64,000 bases of DNA, from contig OX467092.1 in assembly GCA_950106755.1 (NCBI GenBank), positions 4,774,001-4,838,000 of the forward strand, written 5' to 3'. Positions 45,766 through 56,528 of this stretch are shown here, piece after piece. The position numbers and the translations under genes were made by a program. Source of the DNA: Climacium dendroides (Eukaryota; Streptophyta; Bryopsida; Hypnales; Climaciaceae). How positions within the stretch are numbered: position 1 is the stretch's first letter; every line of letters begins with the position of its first letter. Under the pieces are notes generated by a model. That model did not search any database. It worked only from the letters and a program-made list of their open reading frames with translations, and was not told the origin of the DNA.

Positions 45766-45960
45766 AGCTTCTTGAGAAGCTTCCACAACCTCGAGAGCTT
45801 CTTGAGTTGTTTCTATCTGAGAGGAAGCTTCTTGAGAAGTTTCCACAACCTCGAGAGTTTCTTGAGTTGTTTCTATCTGAGAGGAAGCTTCTTGAGAAGT
45901 TTCCACAACCTCGAGAGCTTCTTGAGTTGTTTCTCTCTGAGAGGAAGCTCCTTGAGGAGC
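45766..45960. repeat. Three 60-bp tandem repeats inside the solo LTR
   Basis: Units of exactly 60 bp containing CTTGAGAAG(C/T)TTCCACAACC, TCGAGAG and TGAGTTGTTTCT start at about 45766, 45826 and 45886. A fourth partial unit begins CTCCTTGAGGAGCTTCC. The resulting open frames on both strands come from the repeat period being divisible by three and are not genes. Confidence 0.9.
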
Positions 45961-46539
45961 TTCCAAAAGGTTCCACCAGCTTCTACGAGCTTCCAAAAGG
46001 ATCCACGAAGTACAGAGTTTCCTAAGAGGCTTCCGCTATCTTTTATGTCCGTGACACTAACGGTCTTTAGTTTTGGTTGTTGTAGCCAAAATTGATCGTA
46101 GTTATTAATTTATGATTGAATTGATTAGCATTTGTACTTAGGTATAATAAAATTAGAAATCAACAACAATTGTCCATTGCTTAAAAGATGTAATTGGACA
46201 ACCCATTAGACACCCACTAGGAATTTATTTACGACAAAGACTTTAAAATCCATTGTATACACTTTATTCTAAGGGTGAGGATAAAGCACCCACACTCGTC
46301 TACCAATGTATACTTAGATAAGTGAAACCTGAGGAGAAATTTCATACTGTATATGAGACTCACACAATTGGTCCCACATTGCCCATTGAATCCAATAACA
46401 AAATAATTGATTGAAATCATTATCCTCTCATATTGAGAGAATCATTTTGGGGTTGAGACCCCATTCTTGATTGGAAGGTTGGGATATTTATAAACTAATT
46501 TACTACGTATGATTCACATTCTGAATTGATAGCAATAAA

Positions 46540-46690
46540 GAGAAGGGGGCAAAGAGAGAGAGGATGTGAGAAGGGCAGGAGGGGAAAGAAGGGCTCTAGG
46601 AGCACAATTGGGTAGGGATCAAGGAGGGAAAGGGTAGAGGGGATTGAGGGGAGGGAGAAGAGGGACTCTATTATTGAGTACATGCACAAT
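46540..46690 (+). repeat. Purine-rich, G-run tract (possible G-quadruplex former)
   Basis: Repeated AGGGGAAAGAAGGG/GGAGGG runs on the plus strand give many closely spaced G3-G4 tracts. It lies just before the second transposase remnant. Confidence 0.5.
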
Positions 46691-47770
46691 AATGTGCTTT
46701 AGAGTCAAGGAAAAGATAATGTACACCTTTTCAAGATGCTCTTAACCCCTAAAGTCCCATTGGTCTTACTGTAGCCAAAATTCAACCTTAGGTAGGCTCA
46801 TATACTCTCAATATTCATTGTAATTTTTTGAAATTTTTGTGAATCTTGAAAAAAAATAAGCTTCACAGGAATATAATTTTATTTCAATAGGTGCTTGGGA
46901 ACAAAATTTATAGCACAATTAGCCAAAAACAAAGGTTGGCTGACAACATTTTTAAAATCAAAAAAAGTCAAAAAAAAATTAAATTTTTTTCCTAAAATAT
47001 TATATTTTTTTCTACTTGTGAAGCTTTGATTCATTCTATTTGGATTGGTGATGAGAAAGTTATGGACAATCATGTTTTTAGGGCAATTTAAGCATCTTCT
47101 TCAAAATACAACTTTTAGTATTCATTTTTTAATATAATTTTAACTTTTATCCAAAAAATTTGTTTGATAGGGTTTAGTATTTTTGCTAGAACAATCTATT
47201 TAGTAGGATTATTGTGTTCAATTCCATCTTAGAGATATTAACAATTTAGTTTTTCTTTCAATCTTGGACCTACTTCTACTTAACAATTTTTTAAACAATG
47301 AAAATCAAGTGTGTGTTTTTTTGAATTTTTTTTCCTAGATATTGAACTCAATTCTTTAGCATAATAAATTTTAAATTCAAAGTGTGTAGTGCAAAAGATT
47401 TCCACAAATGGTGGTCAAAGTCATTTGAAATTATAGGCTAAATTTTTTTTAAAACTAATTTTTTTCAACTGTGATTGCTAATACCTTCCAATATGTATGG
47501 TCAAACTTCATAAAATTTTTATCACATGATCTCAGACAAGTAAAGTACAAGATCCTATGGTTAGATTCTATAAAAAAAAAATAATCTATTTTCTTGGACA
47601 ATTGTAGCAAAAATGGCAATTTTCAATCTTTTTTCGATTGAAAAATGGCCTTGGGACTTTTGGGGTTAAGGGGGCTTGAGAGTGGAATGGATTTGATCCA
47701 TCAGATGCAACAAGGTGGTGATCTTGAGAATGCGTGGTTGATGTTTGATCATGCAAAGTACCATGATTAC
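46690..47770 (+). pseudogene. Second transposase remnant, split by TTAA element C
   Basis: The left part (46701-46741, AGTCAAGGAAAAGATAATG and onward) matches 14109-14145. The right part (47670-47766) encodes ESGMDLIHQMQQGGDLENAW, then LMFDHAK, matching RSGVDLIRRMQPREDLQNSW, then CMFDYVK of the transposase at 14163-14250. The two parts would be adjacent without the inserted element. Only this short stretch survives. Confidence 0.7.
46742..47669 (+). mobile_element. TTAA-flanked TIR element, copy C, inserted in a transposase remnant
   Basis: TTAA at 46742-46745 and 47666-47669 bounds CCCCTAAAGTCCCATTGG and, on the other strand, CCCCAAAAGTCCCAAGGCC. The flanking transposase sequence joins smoothly when the element and one TTAA are removed. 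This shows that TTAA is the duplicated target. It is about 920 bp and non-coding. Confidence 0.8.
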
Positions 47771-49080
47771 AGGATATTAACATTTTTCATTGTCATAGGT
47801 AATATACTTTTCTAAACATCAAAATTTTTTCTAAAGAGACCACTACTTTAAAAAATTTCAAGGATGATCTTTAACATTTCATTTTTTAATTTTCAAACTT
47901 TGGACTCACCAAACCTAGGCTCAAGGCTTGTAGACTCATATTTCTAGGCTTACACATTAGCATTGTTGCTACTCAACCCCTCGAGTGATGGAATTTTCTA
48001 CATGTTTCATGGGTGCTACAAGCTATTGAATCTTTTTCTTGATTCATCACTAATTCATTCATTAATTCTAACAATCACTAATCAACATGGTCTATATATA
48101 ATTGATATCCAATTAGTGTAATATTATTGTCTACCAAGCAAAAGTGTAAGCTAATAGCATGTCAATCTTACAAAGTGATAGTAACAAATTTTTTTACATC
48201 ATGATTTTGGAAGAGACAAGAATATGTCCAAATAGAATTGATAGTTGTTGAGACAACAAGGTTATCATTGTTGTAGAATATTGTTGAGACAACAAGGTTA
48301 TCATTAATGAAATGATAAATCTTCTTTATATTTGTAATTATAAAGTCTAAAGCCTAAATTTCCAAGTGTCTCCTCAAGGAATACTTGAAGATTTAAGCTG
48401 GTTGTTATGATCTCAACATTTGGCACAATTTTTTGAAATTTTTTTTGAAGATAAAAAACAAAATATAGCTTCTTGAATTTTAAAAAAAAATTTATTGGTG
48501 CCTAGGAATAAAAGTTATGCCATCCTAAATACAAAATGGAATTTACCAAGCAATTAAAAAAAACTTGAAATAAAAATTCAAAAAAATGGTTCCTCAAAAA
48601 TTATACTTTTGCCTACTCGGAAAGATTTGATTCATTCCATTTGAATTAGTGATGTGAAAGTTATAGAGCTTCTTACTTTGCAAATAGTCATTTTAACTCA
48701 TTTTTCACAATTAAAAAAAAAACATCCCACCAGCTTCAACTTGTTTTTTTAGAAAAATCTCCATGTAAAGTCCATGATGGAAATGTTTGTTGGTATAAAA
48801 AATAAATACAGGGAATGACTAGATACTAGGGACTTGTGAGCTGCAATAAAAATCAAGGATGGGGGAAATCTCTATGGAAAAACAACCCAAGTGCCAATGG
48901 AAGGAGTTTTCATAGAAGAAGAAAAAAATGGTATTAGTTGTTTACACACTAGAGAAATATGATAGGAGTGCAACTTAATTTTCATTGTTGCAATTGTGCT
49001 TAATCCTTAATGGATCTCAGGAAGGATTTGGTTCCCTATGATCAAGGTAGTTACCAAAATGCTTGAATTATTGAACCAAT
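47771..49080. other. Decayed repeats, no gene
   Basis: A 39-bp tandem duplication with GTTGAGACAACAAGGTTATC lies at about 48246-48305. The part at 48405-48700 (GATTTGATTCATTCCATTTG; TGCCTAGGAATAAAAGTTAT) is a diverged partial copy of the TTAA-element interior. Confidence 0.4.
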
Positions 49081-49102
49081 ACGTGTATTTTTTGTTTATA
49101 CA

Positions 49103-49330
49103 GTGGACAATCAACTCATCTCAGCTGTTATATGGCCTAAGCGTTGTTTAAGTGTTAAAGATGACCCTAAAGCCACATTGGATAGTATAATGCTAAGCTT
49201 CAAAATGGGGTGCCTTAGCTTTATCGAAGGCTTTTGGACATTTGGTAATACATGTAAACCAAAAAATGAACAATTACATAAGTTTTCAAGGAGTTGGGAA
49301 GAAAAGGTGAATTTGAAATTCAGGTCCTAG
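49103..49330 (+). other. Weak exon-like open frame
   Basis: A frame of 75 codons (VDNQLISAVIWPKRCLSVKD and onward) is preceded by TTTGTTTATACAG, a good splice-acceptor look-alike. It stops soon after and no partner exon was found. The composition is less A/T-biased than chance frames nearby. No family was recognised; it is quite possibly fortuitous. Confidence 0.2.
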
Positions 49331-51780
49331 ATAAGTGTGATTGCAAGAAAGACTAGGTTGTGTAGTATTTTGTAAAAACTAGGATTTTGATACTCAATAC
49401 TATGGTTATTAAAAAAAACTAGCATTGATATTGGGCCATTGATCATATTCCAGATCTATTGTACTACTAATAATATGTTTCATGAATATTACACAATTTT
49501 AGTTGTATCCATTAGTACTATGTCCCAGTTTTTCATTGAAAAGGGATAAGTCAAGTTTTTAATTTATAATAAATCTACCATTGTTGACCTCCTAAAAATT
49601 GGCAATTTGTGAGGACTTAATAGTGATCAAATTTCACCAAAAGAATGAGCTTGAAACCATCTTCAATGTTCAGAAGTGCATGTGCTAGGGAGCCCTATTC
49701 TTACAAATGTGAAGGACTTTAAAAAAATTAATTTTCAAATGTTCCTAATATAAAACATGTCCACCTATTGGAAAAATAGACCAAAGAAATTTAAACTTTA
49801 GATCATTAATTTTGGATACTCTATAGTACTCAAAATTCCAAACCTAAAAATTTATTGAATAAAAAAGTAGATTTTTAAATATAAAATGATTTTTTAAATC
49901 TTCTGAAAATCAAGAAATACGATCACAATACAAATTCAACTTTTTGGAGTTATAGTGGATGACAAGTCTGTCACTCTACATGTGATAGAAAGAAGATTGG
50001 TATTTCTTGCAATCACCTACAAATATAGGACAAAGTGCCTAGGCCCTAGGAAAAGGGGGGGGGGGATGGGGGACGGTCCTATATTAAGGATAAGAAAGAT
50101 AGAGCAAGAGAAGTGGGCATTGGTAGCATAAACCAAAAAGAAGGAAGGGAGATGTAAGTGAGGAGAAGAAAAGGGAGTGAGAGGCTTTGGGGGGATGGTA
50201 TTTTGGTTAGTATAGTGGGGGCTAGATGAGAGGAGGGGTTAGATGAAAGAAGCGTTAGAGGAAGGAAAATTGGAGCATTGAGAAGGGGTGGAGGTGGGGA
50301 CTTGGGAGATAGAAGACCAAATTGACCACCTAGAAGGTGGTCAAAGTGTCTACATATGGAAGAAAGAAGAGAAGAGAAGAAGTGGCCCAGTGGTCTTGGA
50401 AGTAGGTTCACATCTTGTTAACTTTGAAACATGTCAAGTGGCAAACTTGCTAGAGCAATATCATAGATGCATTTTTTCTATAGGTTGGGATTTGGGGTAG
50501 GTGGGGCATACTTCTATAGATGCAAATGTAGGGACACGTACAAACACAAAGGCACCAAAAGAGGTTTTTATAGGTTGGAATTTTGATGTGTTTGGGATGT
50601 ATTAGTATAGGTGCAAACATATAGGCATGGATGCTACAATATAAGAATAACCCAATGGACAACTTGGCTTTCTTTAGGCCTCACATATTCAATTTGTCAT
50701 ATGATTCTTTCCCCAAAGTAAAAAAAATTGAATTCTACTACTAGTAGTTGAAATTTGCACACCTATTTAGATCCTCATTAAAAATAATAGCCATCTCTAA
50801 AATTTAATGTAGTACAAAGTATAAATGAGTTTGACAAGAATTTTCCTTTGTCATAGTCTATAATACAACATGATGAGGGGCTTCATTAGAAAATGACTTT
50901 GTATTCAGGTTTGAATGTTGTGAATTCTCCATATTTTAGAAATTAAAGTTTGGATTACTTTTGTGGAAAGGTACAAGGTTTTATCATTTCAATTGTTGAA
51001 TTTAACATTGAAGTTGCTTTGAAATTTACATCAAACACATTTTTTAATTTTCTTAAAAATCATTTGGGTTATTTTAGTAAACATGTAGAAGAGTTTTTCC
51101 TTTAAATTGGTGAATTGAACATTAGACTTTTCTAGGATTTTATATCAACCACATGTAGTTTATTATTAAAAAAATTCTTTGGGTTACTTAAGGGTGAAAC
51201 ATTGTTATTGGTGAATTGAACATTGAGGGTACACAAATTCACATCAACCACATTCTTTGTATTTTCGTGAATCATAAAAAGACTTATTTGTTGCATTGGA
51301 GTAGTTTTCTACAAAAAAACCCAACCAAAAGCACATCAAGGAAGACTTTCAACATCAACACACTAGCTTGTGCAAAGAGTACAAAGATTCAAAAACCATA
51401 GAATATATTACTTTGTGATTTGGTCATGGTGGTTATCATCTGGGGGCCGTAACTAAAGATGCACTTCATCACTTGGACCATTAATTGACATTCTAGCATT
51501 TCCGGTACAAAGAGTGGGGCAACTTCATGCAAAATGGTATATATCATATTAGATTTCAAATTTTTTTCAAAAAAAAATATTAATTTCTTATTTGTACTTT
51601 TTGCATTGCTTGTGTAGATCTTGTTGGTTTAGATCTAATAGCCCTTTTGAGGCCCCATTCTTTTCTTGATAAAATAAGAAGATTGCTTATCCTGCTCTAA
51701 TCAAATATAACATTCCTTTTTCTTTCTTACCCCCCTCCCCCTGCAATATTGAGTTGATTGAAAACCATAAAATAATCATC
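49331..51780. other. Decayed DNA, no supported gene
   Basis: It contains a G-run at about 50057-50067 and a purine-rich tract (50080-50400) whose long open frames look compositional. At 50930-51270 the phrase GGTGAATTGAACATT recurs with AACCACATT(G/C)T-like text about every 115-125 bp. Confidence 0.35.
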
Positions 51781-51784
51781 AACC

Positions 51785-52065
51785 CACCCTTCTACTTTAA
51801 CCCTTAAACAACTTATTGATGACCATGGAAATCATCCATTTTGATACCATAGAAATCATCCATTTTGATACCATGGAAATCACTAGTCTAAAATTAATCC
51901 AAAAGCACTCATTAAAAGTCAAAGTACTATAGAAGATTTCCCTCTTCTCACACAAAATTCCGACTTGGATGAATAGTTGCACTTCTGTCCTACACAAAAA
52001 GATTCTTTGTCATCCATCGGACGCCGAACGTCCGCCTCGACGTTCGTTCGTTTACGGGTTAACCC
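51785..52065 (+). repeat. Copy of the 26-kb/52.7-kb repeat with retained CpG-rich tail
   Basis: TTAACCCTTAAACAAC..., GATGAATAGTTGCACTTCTGTCC and AAAGATTCTTTGTCATCCAT parallel 52710-52930. A local 25-bp triplication (GGAAATCATCCATTTTGATACC) lies at 51829-51885. The end, 52016-52062, is dense in CG dinucleotides. Confidence 0.5.
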
Positions 52066-52709
52066 ACCCCATTCTCCTACTTAAGAAAACAAAATTGGTA
52101 ACGTAAGTATCGGCAATGACCAAAGTCCGTGATGCCAATGGCTCCAGCTACCACATATCCATCCATCATGCTTCAGTTAGGTTAGACATGCACAGGAGTG
52201 GGGAATCTCTTTCTTGGGATGTTGAAGTCATGCAGTAGCTGAAAACCACAGAATACTTTCATGCAATTGGAAAGGGTTGCTCCTTCAGGGAGTTCAGGTT
52301 TGGGTGTGAACCAGACAGACAGACTTTTTCGTTACTCTTGCAATGGATAAGAGCTCATTGGACTGGGTAGCTAGTAGTCAAAGACTTCTACAACTGGATG
52401 AAAAACATTCTGGGTGCTAGGATGAAACATTGGGGATGAAATAGCAACTATATTTGTGACAACTGGTTGTGAGTTGTGACATTGCGTACTTAATATAATA
52501 GATTATCATTTGACCTTGGTTGTCTGAAAAATATGAGACATAAAGCATCACGTTTTCAATGGGACGTCATACTATAGTGGGATATGTATGCGGTTGTTAG
52601 ACATATAGCATCATGTTTTCAATTGGATGCCATATCATACTGGAATATGTACTTGGTTGTTAGGGTCAACATTTCATGTCAAGTAGTTAATTAAAATTGA
52701 AAAAAGTGG
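52066..52709. other. Moderately GC-rich sequence, no gene recognised
   Basis: The part at 52090-52340 has a less AT-biased composition, but no frame or motif identifies it. Two similar blocks, CATAAAGCATCA(C)GTTTTCAATGGGA and its relative, lie at 52541 and 52604. Confidence 0.3.
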
Positions 52710-52935
52710 TTCATCAACCCTTGAACAACGAGCTCATCACCGCGGAAATCATCTGTTTGGGTATCGTGTGAATTGTTGGCTTTAAAAAAATGAAAAAGCA
52801 CTCATTGGAAGACATATTTTTTCACACAAAAATTGGAGGATGAATAGTTGCACTTCTATCCTACATGGAAAGATTCTTTGTCATTCATTGGCCAAAAAAT
52901 GTCTTCTATGTCGTTTATGGGTTAAGCACTTTTAT
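52710..52935 (+). repeat. Second local copy of the same repeat
   Basis: It has CAACCCTTGAACAAC, ATCTGTTTGGGTATCGTGTG, GATGAATAGTTGCACTTCTATCC and TTTATGGGTTAA in the order of 51785-52065 and 26170-26345. Confidence 0.55.
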
Positions 52936-53238
52936 AATTCATATAAATTTTTTTTTCAAGGTAATATGAAGGACTAACTTCAATGAAGAAGACTAGTGAA
53001 GAGGTTCAACTTAACTTAAAGCAAAGCTCATAGATTTTCATCAATCCTAAATTATATTACAAAAATCATTTGGGTTACAAAAATCATTTAATAAAGACTT
53101 TCAAGCAGAAGATTGAAAACTTGATCTATATATCATATCCACACGGTTGAATCTACTACTATGGTACCCAATATTTATAAAAAATCATACTACTAAAATC
53201 ATAACTCCCTCTCTAATATCACAAATGCTACCATTAAT

Positions 53239-54051
53239 ACTAGGGGCTTGTGTTTGCTATGCTACACATTCATTGTATCACATATTAGTAAATTTTGATA
53301 TATTTGAATAGAATGCATGATAATGATTTCAATAAGTCTTTAAAATAATTATTTTAAATATTTTGTAAAAATATTTTCAATCATGCATACATAGAAATTG
53401 TATTTTCACACAATGTGATATTATAGAAATAGAGTAGTAGTTTGCAATCACTTCTGTAATATCACTTTTTACAAAGGGTGATATTATAGAAATAATATAG
53501 TTGTTGCAATTAAGGTGATATTAAAGAGGATCCATAGGATGATATTATAGAGGTAGAAAATCCATTGCTACTCTTGGCTTTACACTTCTTTGCACTCCTA
53601 TGATTTTGTGCTTTTGTGAGCTTTGAGCTTTCATGATTTCAATATTCTATTGCTACTACCAAATGATTTTGAGAAATTTATTCAATTGAAGCGATTTTGG
53701 ATTCCACAACATTTAAGTTGTTCACAAAGTTTTTGAGATTTATAAGTTTTTATTTTCAATTCTTCAATTTGGGTTGCCATTTTTTGTAATAATGGAGTCA
53801 AATTTCTAATGCATTCTAATGTATGTGTATCTTTTATAGTATTTGCCATTTCATATGTTTCATTCATCATTCAATAAATTTCTATTGTACATTTCAATAT
53901 ATGCTTACTTATAAAAAAAATTATACAAAGATTTTAGTCATTTTTATTTAAAGATTTATTGAAATTTTTGTTTTGCATTCTATCTAATACATAAAAATTC
54001 TTATAAAATTCTAATGATGAATGCGTAGCATAGCAAGCACCAACCGCTAGT
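53239..54051. mobile_element. ACTAG-family element, complete copy, 813 bp
   Basis: The ends ACTAGGGGCTTGTGTTTGCT and, on the other strand, ACTAGCGGTTGGTGCTTGCT continue into matching GATTCAT-type sequence, giving a TIR of about 35 bp. The same end begins the copies at 37424 and 39316. Inside are several GTGATATTATAGA repeats and a short minus-strand frame (53870-53682). No target duplication is evident. Confidence 0.7.
53682..53870 (-). CDS. Small conserved coiled-coil-like frame in the ACTAG family
   Basis: The 62-codon frame starts MMNETYEMANTIKDTHTLEC and contains QKMATQIEELKIKTYKSQKL. The related phrases MVTKIEELKCKFVKLQRLCK (about 37690) and EVTKFEELKCKFFKLQRL (about 39550) occur at the same place in the other copies. 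Alignment in the same frame in three diverged copies suggests that it derives from a coding exon. The function is unknown and it could also be simple sequence conservation. Confidence 0.3.
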   Translation of the reverse strand: MMNETYEMANTIKDTHTLECIRNLTPLLQKMATQIEELKIKTYKSQKLCEQLKCCGIQNRFN

Positions 54052-55890
54052 TCAAGCTAAAAATTCAAAATTTCTTCGAAAAGTAGGTACTATATGTATG
54101 TGTTGCCCATCAATAGATTGAATATTAGGTTGAATATTTCTAATTATGATTTTGGATTGAATATTTTGAAATCATGAATTTTTTCCTTTTAAGTTCAAAA
54201 TTTTAAGCTTTAATTGTGGTGACTTCTTAAATTTTGTATATTACTTGTATAGTAAACTATTGAAGTTGTATTTGAAGGATCATCTTTTAAACTCTAAGAA
54301 GTTATTTTGTAAGATGAAGCATATTAGTACCCTTTGTATTATAGAATATCTACAAAACAAAGTCTTTAAAATCTATATTTAATAAAATTAGAGAGCAAAC
54401 TTTAAAATCTAAAAATAATAATCAATGATAAATTTCATTTTTAAATGTTTGAGATGTGTTTGGATTCATCCATTATTGAAAATTTGGAAGTCTAGTCCTT
54501 CATAGGATAATAATTAATAAACTTCATAGGAGGTCAAGGAAAAATACAACGTGAAAATTAGAGATGGACTTAAAAGATATTTTTATATGGACTTAATTAA
54601 ATGATATCTTTTTTAATTATCCATGTTAACTATACAAGTTTTTAATGAGTTGTGGCCAAGAACTATTCTAAATCTGATCCTTTCTAAAAACAAAAGCTGA
54701 AATCTAAGTGTAAGAAAAATTAGTGTAGGTCTTTTTAATTTTAATTTTTTTTGGATAGTTCCAACCATTAAATCCCTTATTTAACCTCTCTAAATAATGT
54801 GTATCCTCCTAAAATCTCAATGTGAAAAATTCATCAATTCCAAGATCATAATGATTAGATTTTGAAACTGATTAATGATGAAATCAAAATGTATATCTCT
54901 CTTTTTGACAAATTTTCAATAATTATTTTGAATTTATATATTATATATGCCCTCCCTACACAAACAACTCAGTAAAAAAATTTGGTTAAATTCTAAAAAC
55001 TCATCTTTTGTGTATTTACGCACAAGTGAACTACGTTTTCTATGAGCCATGGTTGAGTTGTAAATTCAAAGATAAGTTCCAACTTCCTTTTTGTCACCAT
55101 TCTGTCTAACTCTAATTCATTGTTTATGGTATTAAAAGTGTCATTCAAATGATGGATTTCCTCTAGAGTTCTTCTAATCATTGTGGAACACTACTAGTAA
55201 AGACATTATAAAAATCTTTATTGAAGCTAGGCCTCTTTTTTAGGTACTCTATGTTGTGAAGTCAATATCAATTTGTTGTTATATTGATTAGAAATTTGTG
55301 GATGATACTAATATGAATTTTGAGGGTTCTTTAGAGAATCTAAATAGAACAAAAGAGATTTTTGCTTTCTTGCATTCATAACAAGTACTAATATATATTG
55401 CGACAAATCTCAGGCTACATAATTAGGTGCATAACTTGCCGACATTAGGAAAAAAATGAGGCCACGGGAGGGCTGCTAATTTGGGGGGGTTGGAATGATT
55501 TAGAGTGCTAGCTTGTTGACTGCCCGTGCATGTTCGAGTTGGCACTACTGGTGCCAACACAACTTTGGAAAATCCAAAAACCTATGCTTCTTTAATTCCC
55601 CACGTGCTAGGACTGTGGCAATAGACTTATGATTTACGCATTTTTTTTCCTTCTAAATCTTAGACCAACCAACCAAATATTCAAAGAAACATTAAGACAA
55701 TATGCCAAACACCATGAGAATCCTTTGAATCAAAATCCCAATGTCATTTAACCCATCCAAAAAATAATTTTGGTAGACCTATGAAGAAATTGAGTAGAAA
55801 AAATTTGAGGGAGTGAAGGTTGGAGATGTCATTTTTATATTGAAATTGAGTTTTCACCATGAATCCTCAAAAGATATGAGATAATTTGAA
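54052..55890. other. AT-rich DNA, no supported gene
   Basis: An 8-bp hairpin GTTGGCAC/GTGCCAAC lies at 55538-55558 in a GC-richer patch (55450-55620). A 62-codon minus-strand frame at 55181-54993 looks helical but has no family signal. Confidence 0.3.
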
Positions 55891-56330
55891 AATGAGTGCT
55901 AAACCGCTTATTGTCAAAATGTCAAAATTATGATTATGTAGAATTTCATACCTCATTTAGTCATAATAGAAGAATTTTTTTCAAAAAATTTTGGACTAAA
56001 AAAAATTGGGAAATTTATTTAAATTTCATCTCCAAAAATCCGTTTCATATTTCAAGCCTTCAATCAAAAGTCATGAACAAAATTTAAAGAGGATGTTTCA
56101 AGATGTAAAATGTCCCTTCCAACCCCTCTTTGAAATGTCCATAACTTCTGATTGGAGTCTTGAAATATGAAACGGTTTTTTGGAGATGAAATTTATATAG
56201 ATTTATCAACTTTTTTTAGTCTAAAGTTTTTTGAGATTTTTTATTTTACTATGACTAAATGAGGCCTAAATTTTTACTTTAAATAGAATTCTTGCTTTAA
56301 TTTGACTTTACTATGAGCGATTGAACTCCT
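55890..56330. repeat. Large foldback, arms of about 180-200 bp
   Basis: The left arm, read in reverse complement (for example CTTGAAATATGAAACGGATT and TGGAGATGAAATTTA), matches the right arm at 56130-56270 (CTTGAAATATGAAACGGTTT). The similarity extends outward through 'ATGACTAAATGAGG'. The spacer is about 60 bp. The right arm and what follows match 26380-26640. Confidence 0.75.
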
Positions 56331-56480
56331 AACTTTAATTTTTTTTATCTCACATTGTTTGCTTTACCTCCTACCACCCCATATGTATATAAAGATTTGT
56401 CTACTCCCTCTTGATCCACAAATCATGAAAGGTGTTCAAATCACAATGAAGAAACTAAAGCATTAGTTTCAATGAGTGTA

Positions 56481-56528
56481 GAATATTCCACACCATATCA
56501 TCTCGGGATGAAATGGTGTGGAATATTC
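56481..56528. repeat. Perfect 16-bp hairpin
   Basis: GAATATTCCACACCAT (56481-56496) and ATGGTGTGGAATATTC (56513-56528) flank a 16-nt loop containing CTCGGG. Confidence 0.85.

Larger units (their letters stand above)
45468..46056 (+). mobile_element. Solo LTR of an LTR retrotransposon, 589 bp
   Basis: It begins TGTTAGGGACG and ends CCGTGACA (TG...CA). It is flanked by an exact 5-bp duplication, CTAAC (45463-45467; 46057-46061), the hallmark of LTR-element integration. The homologous locus at about 18337-18357 lacks the insert and confirms both ends. Inside are a 12-bp hairpin, a TATA-like TATTTATA and 60-bp tandem repeats. No internal retrotransposon body adjoins it, so the two original LTRs have recombined. 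The superfamily cannot be assigned from the LTR alone. Confidence 0.9.
44104..46180 (+). repeat. Copy 2 of the dispersed family with the 26-codon start exon
   Basis: It aligns with 16850-18420. It was later interrupted by the solo LTR at 45468-46056: before it the text ends CTCCTAAC and after it continues GGTCTTTAGTTTTGGTTGTT, matching the uninterrupted 18337-18370. It also contains the hairpins at 44857 and 45318. Confidence 0.6.

Noticed and set aside
45731..46095. Overlapping open frames on both strands with repeated Ser/Glu-rich peptides
   Set aside because: They come from the 60-bp tandem repeats of the solo LTR; a period divisible by three keeps all frames open.
46229..46420. 63-codon minus-strand frame
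   Set aside because: It is AT-rich chance sequence without support from the homologous repeat copy.
50079..50500. 110-codon minus-strand and 70-codon plus-strand frames
   Set aside because: They lie in a purine-rich, low-complexity tract; the Pro/Leu/Ser-rich product reflects composition.
55538..55558. tRNA-like T-arm (GTTCGAGTT) near an 8-bp hairpin
   Set aside because: No acceptor, D or anticodon arms could be folded around it.
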